Position numbers and translations under genes: made by a program
The notes under the pieces: generated by a model
Database searches by the model: none
What the model was told of the DNA's origin: nothing
The model's input: only the letters and a program-made list of their open reading frames with translations
Shown here: piece after piece, positions 8,128 to 15,360 of the stretch
Numbering within the stretch: the stretch's first letter is position 1
How the letters are laid out: every line of letters begins with the position of its first letter
Origin: Dehalococcoidia bacterium
GTDB lineage: Bacteria; Chloroflexota; Dehalococcoidia; UBA3495
Assembly: GCA_028822675.1 (NCBI GenBank)
Contig: JAPKDE010000028.1
Span: 1 to 17,772, forward strand
Direction of reading: 5' to 3'
Length of the DNA stretch: 17,772 nt

Positions 8128-8161
8128 GGGTGTCAGGCTCGTAGACCTACGCCCAACACCC
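8128..8161 (+). other. Leader stem-loop upstream of the cupin gene
   Basis: Nested inverted repeats: outer arms GGGTGT (8128-8133) and ACACCC (8156-8161), inner arms CGTA (8140-8143) and TACG (8148-8151) around GACC. It ends before the AAGGGTAAGA ribosome-binding region, so it need not block translation. No T-tract follows, so it is not an intrinsic terminator. Confidence 0.35.
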
Positions 8162-8184
8162 ACGGCATATAAGGGTAAGACAAC

Positions 8185-8514
8185 ATGGACGTATTTGACT
8201 TGGCACAGATAGTTGATGGCCACAGTAAAAACGGAGAACTCTACCACGAGTTTTTCAAAGCCAAGCGGCTCAGCGCTGGGCTCTACGTACTGAAAGCAGG
8301 CGAAACTGACCCTCAATTACCGCACACCGAGGATGAGATCTATTACATCGTATCGGGTGCGGGGACGGTCGAGATTGACGGCGAGCACCGCGAAGTGAGC
8401 GCCGGAGCGGTGATTTATGTGGAAGAACACGGTGGTCACCGTTTTCATACCATCACAGAAGACCTCAGCATAATTGTAATTTTTGCACCGCCTCGCCATT
8501 CGATGCGAACTTAA
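8185..8514 (+). CDS. Small single-domain cupin protein
   Basis: A 109-residue cupin_2-type beta-barrel, usually a metal-binding fold that may be an enzyme or a small-ligand sensor. Motif 1 appears as PHTEDEIYYIVSGAG with likely metal ligands His47 and Glu51 (the first His of the usual HxH is a Leu or Pro here). Motif 2 appears as GAVIYVEEHGGHRFH with His85 and His88. The fold ends with the normal hydrophobic strand IIVIFAPP. The start is ATG 8185 with AAGGG 8-13 bases upstream. It lies 59 bases before the SsuD-like monooxygenase on the same strand, so the two are probably cotranscribed. No substrate can be assigned from sequence. It has no signal peptide and should be cytosolic. Confidence 0.88.
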   Translation: MDVFDLAQIVDGHSKNGELYHEFFKAKRLSAGLYVLKAGETDPQLPHTEDEIYYIVSGAGTVEIDGEHREVSAGAVIYVEEHGGHRFHTITEDLSIIVIFAPPRHSMRT

Positions 8515-8518
8515 ACCG

Positions 8519-8560
8519 GCGGACTTGGATCTGCGGACTTAGACCTGCGGACCTAGAAAT
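8519..8560 (+). repeat. Three tandem 14-bp repeats between the cupin and monooxygenase genes
   Basis: GCGGACTTGGATCT (8519-8532), GCGGACTTAGACCT (8533-8546) and GCGGACCTAGAAAT (8547-8560) run head to tail with no spacer. They fill the intergenic gap up to the TGGAG ribosome-binding site of the next gene. The decay toward the third copy suggests an older slippage expansion. Confidence 0.8.
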
Positions 8561-8573
8561 TGGAGCAAATGAT

Positions 8574-9695
8574 ATGCCAGACGTAGAAATCATGGGCATG
8601 ATTGGTGTCAATCGGGAGCGCGACTCCTCCCGCGGCGTTACGGTCAGCCTGTTCGGTGGCGGAATCAACCCAAAAGATGAGATTCCCGCCGGTATCGACC
8701 CTGATTACATCGCAGAGTTTTCCCAGGCCCACGAAGCCAGCGGATTCGACCAAGTTCTGATTGGCTATTCCTCAGCCACGGCGGAAGGCTTTGGTGTTGC
8801 GGGGTACGCGGCTTCACAGACCAAGACGCTGGGTTTCCTGATTGCCCACCGGCCAGGCTTCGTCGTTCCCACTCTGGCCGCTCGCCAGGCCGCCACCCTG
8901 GACCAACTGACCAAGGGTCGCATCTCGTTGCATATCATCAGCGGCGGCAGCGATCTGGAGCAACGCCGTGACGGCGACTGGATAGACCATGATGCCCGCT
9001 ACCGGCGCACCGATGAGTTCATGGAGGTTATGCGGCGGGTCTGGACGGAAACCGCGCCCTTCGACTACGACGGCGAGTTCTTCAAGTTTGAGCAGAATCT
9101 GAGTGAAGTCCGGACTTTTCAGCAACCCGGCGTGCCCCTGTACTTTGGCGGGGCATCGGACGTTGCCAAAGAGGTCGGCGCAAAACGGGCCGATGTTTAC
9201 GCCCTGTGGGGTGAACCCCTGGAGTCCATCCGAGAGCAGATTGGGGATATACGAGAGCGCGCCGCCAAGTATGGCCGCACTATTCGCTTCAGCGTATCTG
9301 TGAGACCGATTCTGGGCGATACCGAGGGCGAAGCATGGGAACGTGCCAGAGGTATCCTCGATAGGGTTAAGTCGTCGGTCGGAGAAACTATTGGCCCAGC
9401 TAAACCGGCACGACTGCAATCAGAGGGTTCACGGCGTCTACTGGACTTCGCCGCCAAGGGTGATGTCCACGACCAACGACTTTGGATGCCCATTGCCGCC
9501 ACGACCGGGGCCGCTGGCAATACCACCGCGCTGGTTGGCACCGCCGAACAAGTGGCAGAATCGCTATTGGCCTACCACAAGATCGGCGCCGACGCCTTTA
9601 TCATTCGTGGATTTGATCCAATGCAGGACACCATTGATTGGGGTAAAGAGCTAATCCCCAGAGTCCGCGATGGCGCAGCAGCGCTGGCTAGGTAA
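8574..9695 (+). CDS. SsuD-like LLM-class flavin-dependent monooxygenase
   Basis: A 373-residue bacterial luciferase-like monooxygenase, cytosolic TIM barrel using reduced FMN and O2. The SsuD-type block is clear: residues 90-116 contain IAHRPGFVVPTLAARQAATLD and LTKGR, followed by IISGGSD (121-127) and DHDARYRRTDEF (138-149), the usual flavin and active-site region of alkanesulfonate monooxygenases. The C-terminal part has the typical GTAEQVAESLLAYHKIGADAFIIRGFDP end. ATG 8574 is preceded by TGGAG at 8561-8565. No ssuE reductase or sulfonate transporter is adjacent, so sulfonate is not proven as substrate. Such monooxygenases are expanded in SAR202 Chloroflexota, where oxidation of resistant organic matter has been proposed. 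The neighbouring cupin may work with it. Confidence 0.9.
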   Translation: MPDVEIMGMIGVNRERDSSRGVTVSLFGGGINPKDEIPAGIDPDYIAEFSQAHEASGFDQVLIGYSSATAEGFGVAGYAASQTKTLGFLIAHRPGFVVPTLAARQAATLDQLTKGRISLHIISGGSDLEQRRDGDWIDHDARYRRTDEFMEVMRRVWTETAPFDYDGEFFKFEQNLSEVRTFQQPGVPLYFGGASDVAKEVGAKRADVYALWGEPLESIREQIGDIRERAAKYGRTIRFSVSVRPILGDTEGEAWERARGILDRVKSSVGETIGPAKPARLQSEGSRRLLDFAAKGDVHDQRLWMPIAATTGAAGNTTALVGTAEQVAESLLAYHKIGADAFIIRGFDPMQDTIDWGKELIPRVRDGAAALAR

Positions 9696-9697
9696 CC

Positions 9698-9735
9698 AAA
9701 AGGAGCCAATCTTGTTGAAGATTAGCTCCTTTTTA
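9698..9735. terminator. Bidirectional intrinsic terminator between the monooxygenase and nucleoside hydrolase genes
   Basis: AGGAGCCAATCT (9701-9712) pairs with AGATTAGCTCCT (9719-9730) with one C-A mismatch and a 6-base loop. TTTTATT follows on the plus strand and an AAA run precedes it, giving a short T-tract on the minus strand too. It sits between two convergent genes (stops at 9695 and 9741) and can serve both. Confidence 0.88.
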
Positions 9736-9740
9736 TTCAC

Positions 9741-10658
9741 CTATAACCCCTCTAGCTCCAGCAACCCCTCAAGCAGACCAAAGAACCGGGCTGCGTCCAC
9801 ATTCAAGGGCAGAGTGATCTCACCCGGCCCTCCGCTCTCTGTAGTCTCGCCCCAGGAATCGTTTTCTTCTAGGCCGACATCCAGGTCTACCTTGGTGACT
9901 GTGGCAATGGCCGGCTCTAAGGCAATGGCCATCGCCAATGGGTCGTAGAACTCGAATCTCTGCCTGCTGGGTTCTTTTCTAAACCAACCCTGCAGCATTT
10001 TCAGGGTTAGCTGGCCCAAAGGATGGTCAGACCGCAGTACCATGGCCTGTTCGCGGCTGATTCCTACCTGACGACAGGCTGCCAGATCAACCAGAGTAAT
10101 CGGCAGCCCGCTGGAAAATACGACCTCAGCAGCAACCGGATCACTGTAGGTATTGAACTCGGCCTTGGGAGTGACATTGCCCGGTGCATTCACCGCGCCG
10201 CCCATGACTATGATGTTCTTGGCCTGTTCCAACGCAAAGGGGCGCTCCCAGAGCAGGTGGGCCAAATTGGTCAGCGGGCCCAGGGCCACCACAACCACCT
10301 CGCCAATCTGATCGGCAGTTAGTTGGTCGTAGAGAAATTCCACCGCACCCTTGTTTACCGGGCCAAAAGATGGGTCCGGTAGGCGATGTGACAGTCCGCC
10401 GGGGCCGTGGAACTGAGGCGAGTAGCTGAACTTGCCCCGCAACGGACGGGCAGCTCCTTTCGCCACTGGAATGTCACTCCGGCCTGCCGATTGTAGTAGG
10501 GCCAGCGCGTTGCGCGCGGTGCGGGCCAATGGGACGTTACCGCCAACGGTGGTCAGCCCTAAGATTTCCACCTCAGGGACGGCCAAGGCCATTAGTATCG
10601 CCACGGCGTCGTCGACACCGGGGTCCGTATCAATGATTAGTTTGGTTGGTTCGGCCAT
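9741..10658 (-). CDS. Nucleoside hydrolase (IUNH family), last gene of the hopanoid operon
   Basis: Hydrolyses N-glycosidic bonds of nucleosides to ribose and base; Ca2+-dependent, cytosolic. Its 305 residues match the family. The N-terminal Ca/ribose motif is IIDTDPGVDDA (Asp10, Asp12, Asp16, Asp17). The middle signatures are VVALGPLTNLAHLL (123-136), VMGGA (151-155) and AEFNTYSDPVAAEVVF (166-181). The last Ca ligand Asp239 is in FYDPLAMA. Many relatives have His directly before this Asp (HDPLA), which acts on the leaving base; here it is Tyr238, so base specificity or chemistry may differ. The gene starts 37 bases after the epimerase stop on the same strand, so it probably belongs to the same transcript. 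Substrate unknown; a link to adenosylhopane or to adenine salvage is only a hypothesis. Confidence 0.9.
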   Translation of the reverse strand: MAEPTKLIIDTDPGVDDAVAILMALAVPEVEILGLTTVGGNVPLARTARNALALLQSAGRSDIPVAKGAARPLRGKFSYSPQFHGPGGLSHRLPDPSFGPVNKGAVEFLYDQLTADQIGEVVVVALGPLTNLAHLLWERPFALEQAKNIIVMGGAVNAPGNVTPKAEFNTYSDPVAAEVVFSSGLPITLVDLAACRQVGISREQAMVLRSDHPLGQLTLKMLQGWFRKEPSRQRFEFYDPLAMAIALEPAIATVTKVDLDVGLEENDSWGETTESGGPGEITLPLNVDAARFFGLLEGLLELEGL

Positions 10659-10695
10659 CGGGTTATGTTGATTCCAGTCTCGCCTGTGTTTTTGG

Positions 10696-11676
10696 TTAAA
10701 ACGGTGCGGGGTCTCTGTATAAATAGGTAGAATTTGCGAAGGCGGTCAACGACTCCAACGCCGTATGAAAGAATCGGTAGCCGGTGGCCTGGTGCAGTTT
10801 TCCGGTGCTCATCAAGATGGGCCAGCGGACCTGATCCAGGCTGGTGGGAGTGGCGTCTCGTTGCAGATGCAGTCCCCAGCAAAGCTGCACCAGCGGGTAA
10901 GCCAGGAAGGGCGGTAGGCTGATCAACTTGCTCTTGAGCATCTGGGCCATCTCGCGGTAGTGGACGATACCGTCTCCGGCGACGTTGAACGTGCCGGGAA
11001 TTTCTCGCTGAATGACCAAAGATAGGACTCGGGCCAGGTCGTCGTCATAGACAAATTGTAGTGGCGGATCGTAGGCCGTTAGTCCCAGCATCCAGGGCCG
11101 AAAATACGAGTCAGAAGTAGGGTTATCGGTCCCGTTTCCCAGAACGACGCAAGATCTGAGGGTGGTAATTTTGATGTCATCTTGGGCCAGCGCGTATTCC
11201 TGCAAGAACATCTCGCTTTGCTGCTTGGCATGGGCGCTGGAATCGTCGGGAGACGGCCGCATGGCAGAATCTTCAGAGATTGGAATCGGGTTGTCGCTGT
11301 TGGACCCATACACAGCGTGGGAGCTTAGATAGATCAGGTGGCTGACCCTAGTCCTGGCGCAAGAAGCCATAACCGAACGCAAGGTTGCCACGTTTTCCTC
11401 GCGTATGGCGTCTATATCACGGCGGTTGGCTCCCTTTTGTGGGTTGAACGCTAGGTGTACCAGGGTGGTGGCGTCTTGGTCGTTTAGTTCGTCGTCGATG
11501 GGCTCAGAAACGTTCTTGCGGTAGAAGGCGATGTTGTGGACCGGCACCTGTAGAGGATTAACATCAAAGGCCACAATTTTACGTAGCCCTGGATCCCTCT
11601 CCAATTGGGCCAGAAGTTTGGTGCCAACGTACCCGGAGGCTCCCGTGATTGCCACTACCTTTCCCTGCTGGGCCAT
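10696..11676 (-). CDS. NAD(P)-dependent epimerase/dehydratase-like SDR without the usual catalytic Tyr
   Basis: Extended short-chain dehydrogenase/reductase of 326 residues. The Rossmann motif TGASGYVG (11-18) binds NAD(P), DV (38-39) ends strand 2, LVHLAF (72-77) follows, and IYLSSHAVYG (115-124) holds the usual Ser. The active-site Lys is Lys151 in AHAKQQSE, but the residue four before it is Ser147, where the family has Tyr (YxxxK). The protein may therefore be a weak or non-redox member, or use another acid/base. The Pro/Trp-rich C-terminal part (about 245-326) would hold the substrate pocket. It lies 56 bases after the squalene/phytoene synthase gene and 37 before the nucleoside hydrolase, so it is likely in the hopanoid operon, but a specific reaction cannot be named. 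CAGG lies 5 bases before the ATG. Confidence 0.85.
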   Translation of the reverse strand: MAQQGKVVAITGASGYVGTKLLAQLERDPGLRKIVAFDVNPLQVPVHNIAFYRKNVSEPIDDELNDQDATTLVHLAFNPQKGANRRDIDAIREENVATLRSVMASCARTRVSHLIYLSSHAVYGSNSDNPIPISEDSAMRPSPDDSSAHAKQQSEMFLQEYALAQDDIKITTLRSCVVLGNGTDNPTSDSYFRPWMLGLTAYDPPLQFVYDDDLARVLSLVIQREIPGTFNVAGDGIVHYREMAQMLKSKLISLPPFLAYPLVQLCWGLHLQRDATPTSLDQVRWPILMSTGKLHQATGYRFFHTALESLTAFANSTYLYRDPAPF

Positions 11677-11732
11677 CTAACCTGCCGTCCCAAAAATCTT
11701 GTGTAAAATCATGCGCTGGTTTTCAAAAATAA

Positions 11733-12653
11733 TTATTTGCGTGAAGACCGGCCAGAAGACCGGTGAGAAGATGGAATAGGCAACATACTGCCCAGCCAGG
11801 TCTTGGCCGTGATGCCTATCTTCTCAGCCTTGCTCAGAGAAACCCGCGTCTCTAGCACATCGTAATCCGACGCCTCGATACGGTCTAGCACTTTCGAGTA
11901 AAGGGCACCCAACACAGCCGGGCAGGCTCGCGACCGACGCGATAGATAGGGTAACAATTTGAACCCTTTGTCAAAATACTCCCTGGCGCGCTCGGCCTGG
12001 AACTTCATTAGGTCATGAAACGCCTGGTTGTGGACCCCGTTCTTGAGGTCGTCTTCCGTATAGCCAAACCTGGCCATCTCGTCCTGAGGCAAGTAAACCC
12101 GGCCCATATTGAAGTCTTCTCGCACGTCGCGGATTATGTTAGTCAACTGCATTGCCAAGCCCAGGTCCACGGCGTATTCCGTGGCTTCGTCATCCTTGTA
12201 GCCAAATATCTGAAGGCAGATCAGGCCAACCACTGACGCCACCCTGTAGCAGTACTCACGTAGTTCCTCAAAGTTTTCAAACCGGTCTTTGACCAGATCG
12301 CTCTCGACACCCAGGATGACTTCGTGAAAATAGTCCTGAGGGATGGAGTAATTCCGGGCCACGTCTGCCAATGCCACGTAGACCGGACTGGAAGCCTTGC
12401 CCGTATAGGTGCTATCCAAGTCAGATTGGAGGTCTGCCAGGGCTTTGGTCTTGGCGTCGATTGAGGTTACGTCGTCCACGGAGTCGTCACAGTGGCGGCA
12501 GAAGGCGTAGGCAGCGTAAATGGCCCGGCGTTTGGCCGCCGGCAGAGTCAAGAAGGCGTAGTAGAAGGTCTTGGCCTCTCTGCGGGTGATAGTCCGGCAG
12601 ACTTCGTAGGCCGATTCTAAATCCAAATCAGGATTGATGGAGGAATTCTGCAT
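11733..12653 (-). CDS. Squalene/phytoene synthase family protein (HpnD/CrtB-like)
   Basis: Trans-isoprenyl diphosphate synthase that joins two prenyl diphosphates head to head; probably farnesyl diphosphate to (pre)squalene here, since a squalene-hopene cyclase gene lies upstream in the same operon. Both Mg-diphosphate motifs are present: YAFCRHCDDSVDD (49-61) and LTNIIRDVREDFNMGRVYLP (170-189), with the expected YCYRVASVVG block (134-143). The product cannot be fixed from sequence: an HpnD needs HpnC and HpnE, which are not in the window, and phytoene synthase is possible. The start is ATG 12653 (306 residues) with GGAAGG just upstream, rather than TTG 12671 which lacks a ribosome-binding site. 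The last 15 residues are a Ser/Arg-rich tail encoded by a short direct repeat, AAGACCGG. Confidence 0.9.
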   Translation of the reverse strand: MQNSSINPDLDLESAYEVCRTITRREAKTFYYAFLTLPAAKRRAIYAAYAFCRHCDDSVDDVTSIDAKTKALADLQSDLDSTYTGKASSPVYVALADVARNYSIPQDYFHEVILGVESDLVKDRFENFEELREYCYRVASVVGLICLQIFGYKDDEATEYAVDLGLAMQLTNIIRDVREDFNMGRVYLPQDEMARFGYTEDDLKNGVHNQAFHDLMKFQAERAREYFDKGFKLLPYLSRRSRACPAVLGALYSKVLDRIEASDYDVLETRVSLSKAEKIGITAKTWLGSMLPIPSSHRSSGRSSRK

Positions 12654-12715
12654 ACAACCTTCCGCATACAACTGGTTGGAGAATCGCAGGGGTTGGGTAT
12701 GGATTGGAGCGCTGG

Positions 12716-12735
12716 GAACAAGTTAGAACAAGTAA
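12716..12735. repeat. Tandem 10-bp repeat in the leader of the squalene/phytoene synthase gene
   Basis: GAACAAGTTA (12716-12725) and GAACAAGTAA (12726-12735) are adjacent and differ at one base. They lie just downstream of the TATAAT hexamer (minus strand), over the expected transcription start, so they could be a repressor site or a slippage product. Confidence 0.55.
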
Positions 12736-12739
12736 GTAG

Positions 12740-12745
12740 ATTATA
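12740..12745 (-). promoter_or_regulatory. Candidate -10 hexamer for an internal promoter of the synthase gene
   Basis: A perfect TATAAT on the minus strand, 87 bases before the chosen ATG. No good -35 is seen at 16-18 bases; that position falls in the hairpin at 12755-12781. An internal promoter would let the last three genes be transcribed apart from the upstream hpn genes. Confidence 0.4.
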
Positions 12746-12754
12746 TTACAGCAG

Positions 12755-12781
12755 CGGGCCGGAAACGGATTCACCGGCCCG
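12755..12781. other. GC-rich hairpin between the YjbQ and synthase genes
   Basis: CGGGCCGG (12755-12762) and CCGGCCCG (12774-12781) form a perfect 8-bp stem with an 11-base loop. On the minus strand it lies 58 bases past the YjbQ stop but lacks a T-tract, so it is at best a weak or factor-dependent terminator or an RNA processing site. A second stem, AGCTTA-GGCCT-TAAGCT (12814-12830), lies between it and the YjbQ stop. Nothing else is seen in the 186-base gap 12654-12839 beyond the listed repeat and -10. Confidence 0.4.
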
Positions 12782-12839
12782 TTAAGTTATTTAGCTCAAG
12801 GGAAGTTAATTCGAGCTTAGGCCTTAAGCTAAAACCAGC

Positions 12840-13283
12840 TTACTCTCCCAGCACGTGCACCATGACTTCTCGGTTGCGGGGGTGGTCCAGTTCAATGAAA
12901 AACACACTTTGGTAGGTGCCAAATTGGATCTCGCCGTTAATTACGGGCACGGTCTCGCTGGTGCCCAGTAACAGGTGCTGCAGGTGGGCATGGCCGTTGG
13001 GAGATTCGTCTTCGGTCATATTGACGGTGCGAATCTCAAAATTATTGTGTTGGTAGTCATGCTTTCTGGGGAAAATCTTCTCTAAGAAAGCGGCCATATC
13101 GTCCAGCAAGAGCGGTTCGTTTTCGTTAATCTTCACGGCCGCGGTGGTGTGCTTGGAAAATACAACCGCAAAGCCGTTGGCAATCTGAGATTCTGCAACG
13201 CACTCGGATACCCAGTCAGTGATGTCAATGAACTGAGGAGCGCACGTGGTTTTCACACGCTTGCAAAAGGACTTGCTAATCAT
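12840..13283 (-). CDS. YjbQ/UPF0047 family protein inside the hopanoid operon
   Basis: A 147-residue single-domain protein of the UPF0047 (YjbQ, TIGR00149) family. Members are small trimeric beta-proteins annotated as secondary thiamine-phosphate synthase, from complementation, with the true role unclear. Family motifs are complete: FSKHTTAAVKINENEP (42-57), the DESPNGHAHLQHLLLG block (92-107) with conserved His residues, VPVINGEIQFGTYQS (112-126) and FFIELDHPRNREV (128-140). The His-rich block is a likely metal or phosphate site. ATG 13283 is preceded by a GAGGGGGA ribosome-binding sequence 8 bases away. It lies 74 bases after the shc stop and 186 before the synthase start on the same strand, so co-expression with hopanoid genes is likely. 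No thiamine gene is nearby. Confidence 0.92.
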   Translation of the reverse strand: MISKSFCKRVKTTCAPQFIDITDWVSECVAESQIANGFAVVFSKHTTAAVKINENEPLLLDDMAAFLEKIFPRKHDYQHNNFEIRTVNMTEDESPNGHAHLQHLLLGTSETVPVINGEIQFGTYQSVFFIELDHPRNREVMVHVLGE

Positions 13284-13357
13284 CTTGGAGTTCCCCCTCT
13301 CTTTTGGCCTCGAACAGTCTTGTTTTGATACATTTTGCGTCTTCTAGATGGTTCTTT

Positions 13358-15358
13358 CTAAAGACTGTTGATTAATCGCTGATACCTGCCCATTGCCAGT
13401 AACGGCCAGTAGTTGCGATACAGGTGATAGTTAATCATAAAACCGGCTGGCATATCCAAGCCCTGATAACTGATTTCTCCGATATCTGGCATGGTTTTGA
13501 GGCGCTCTCCCACGCCGTAGCCGGGAAACCCTGTGCCGGTGAAATACGGCTCATCCCAAGTCCCGTCATTTCTCTGGGTTTTGGCTAGATATAGTAGCCC
13601 CTTTTGTGTGGCTTCGCATCCATGGTCTTTGGCGGCCACCAGGCCGAGCAGCGCCCAGGCTGTTTGGGATGCGGTGCTAGGACCAACACCGCGCAGATTA
13701 GGGTCCACGTAAGAGCCACAACTCTCGCCCCATCCGCCGTCGTCATTCTGGTGAGATTTAAGCCAAACCACGGCCCGGTGGATGTACTCCTGGGACATGT
13801 CTTCGCCAATAGCTTCCATCGCGGGCAGGACAGCACCGATGCCATAGACGTAATTCACGCCCCAGCGACCAAACCAAGAACCATCTTCTTCTTGCTCGCT
13901 GACCACATACTTGAACCCGCGAGCCACGGCCTGGTTGTCTGCCGTGTAACCCAGGCGTCCGTACATCTCAAGAAGATGTGCGGTTACGTCCACGCTGGGC
14001 GGGTCTAAGGTCTCGCCAAAATCTGAGAACGGTATCTTTGTCAGGTATTTCTTGTTGTTGTCCTTATCGAAGGCCGCCGAGCCGCCGTTCTTGGACTGCA
14101 TCCCAGCCATCCATTCCACTCCGCGTTTGATGGAATTGGCACGGCGGGGCTCCTCACTCTCTGGCAGCCTAACTTGGTCCAGAGCCATGACAACGATGGA
14201 CGCGTCATCAATGTCTGGGTAGGCCTGGTTGTCGAACTCAAATGACCAGCCGCCCGGACGCGTCTTCTTCGCACGTACTTGCCAGTCGCCTCCGGCGAAT
14301 ATCTGCTTGTCCATGAGCCACCTGGCAGATGACTGGACCATTGGGTCGTCGGGAGTTATGCCGGATTCCAGCAGGGCCAACTGGGCGATGCAGGTGTCCC
14401 AGACCGGCGAGATGCACGCCTGGACGCTGCAAAGGTCATCGTCTTCCAGCGCGAATACCTCAAAGCCCTCAAACCCCTTTTTGACTGCTTCATGCTCCGG
14501 GCCGTAGCCCATGGTGTGCAGGGCAATCAGAGAGTAGACCCATGGCGGCTGGATACCGGCCCATGAGCCGTCGGCTTCTTGATGTTCCAACACCCATTTC
14601 AGAATTTTGCGCTCGGCCCGTCCTCTGAACGGATGCCAGGGTAGCCGTTGGTAGAGTCCAACCAGCTTGTCAGACCAATAAAGGGCTTTGGCCCAACCAA
14701 GACCAGACTTGGGTTTTGGCAGGCTGTAATCAAATCCGGAGCGGCCTCCGGGGTAAAGTTCGTCAATGTTGGCCGACTCGGGAACCGGGCAATAGGGCTG
14801 GCGGGCGAGAATAATCAGCATGGGGACAACGGTGGCTCTGGCCCAACTGGCAAACTCATAGATGTTGAACGGTGCCCAAGACGGCAGGTAAATCATCTCT
14901 GGCGGCATGTTTGGAGTGCCTTTCCAGTCCCACTGGCCAAACAGCGCTAGCCAAATCTTGGTGAACACTCTGACCTGTGGAATCCCGCCTTTAGATAGGA
15001 TGAACTCGCGGGCTTTCTGCAGCGGTTCTGAGTCTGGAGAGTGACCGGCTAACTTGAGCGCAAAGTAACATTCAACTGAGGTGCTGACATCGCCAGGGGC
15101 CTCGTAATACTGGCCCCACGAACCGTCGTCTCGCTGCTTGCTCAGTATGTAATTGCAGACCTTGCGCCACCGTTCCGAGTCATGGCGGCCAGTGAAGAGG
15201 CAGAGCATCAGATACTCGGCTTCCATAGTGGGGTTGGACTCCAGTTCGCCCCACCAATAACCCTCAGCGTATTGTGACTGGCGGAAATACTCCTGAGACT
15301 TACGCACCGCATCCTGAGTAGCTTGGTTCACCCGCGTATTATCTGGTCGTACAGTCAT
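13358..15358 (-). CDS. shc: Squalene-hopene cyclase
   Basis: Class II triterpene cyclase that protonates squalene and folds it to hopene/hopanol; a monotopic membrane protein. At 666 residues it has family length. The catalytic DXDD motif is DIDD (382-385) within FDNQAYPDIDDAS, with Asp384 as the expected proton donor. Several QW repeats are visible: DGSWGQ near the N-terminus, DGSWAG, GGWSFEF, GSWFGRWGVNYVYG and GGWGESCGSY. The C-terminus NYHLYRNYWPLLAMGRY is typical. Between FTGTGFPG (to residue 613) and the GFMINYHLYR strand lie about 25 extra residues (614-638) that I do not recall in the Alicyclobacillus enzyme, where these blocks are adjacent. The ATG is 2 bases after the hpnA stop (TAG-CC-ATG), so translation is probably coupled; a ribosome-binding site is weak. 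Confidence 0.97.
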   Translation of the reverse strand: MTVRPDNTRVNQATQDAVRKSQEYFRQSQYAEGYWWGELESNPTMEAEYLMLCLFTGRHDSERWRKVCNYILSKQRDDGSWGQYYEAPGDVSTSVECYFALKLAGHSPDSEPLQKAREFILSKGGIPQVRVFTKIWLALFGQWDWKGTPNMPPEMIYLPSWAPFNIYEFASWARATVVPMLIILARQPYCPVPESANIDELYPGGRSGFDYSLPKPKSGLGWAKALYWSDKLVGLYQRLPWHPFRGRAERKILKWVLEHQEADGSWAGIQPPWVYSLIALHTMGYGPEHEAVKKGFEGFEVFALEDDDLCSVQACISPVWDTCIAQLALLESGITPDDPMVQSSARWLMDKQIFAGGDWQVRAKKTRPGGWSFEFDNQAYPDIDDASIVVMALDQVRLPESEEPRRANSIKRGVEWMAGMQSKNGGSAAFDKDNNKKYLTKIPFSDFGETLDPPSVDVTAHLLEMYGRLGYTADNQAVARGFKYVVSEQEEDGSWFGRWGVNYVYGIGAVLPAMEAIGEDMSQEYIHRAVVWLKSHQNDDGGWGESCGSYVDPNLRGVGPSTASQTAWALLGLVAAKDHGCEATQKGLLYLAKTQRNDGTWDEPYFTGTGFPGYGVGERLKTMPDIGEISYQGLDMPAGFMINYHLYRNYWPLLAMGRYQRLINSL

Positions 15359-15360
15359 GG

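Noticed and set aside
11727..11738. 12-base palindrome AAATAATTATTT overlapping the synthase stop codon
   Set aside because: Pure A/T and partly coding; such palindromes arise easily by chance and no flanking symmetry extends it.
13604..14008. A 134-codon plus-strand open frame opposite shc
   Set aside because: It lies fully antisense to conserved cyclase QW repeats and resembles no family I know.
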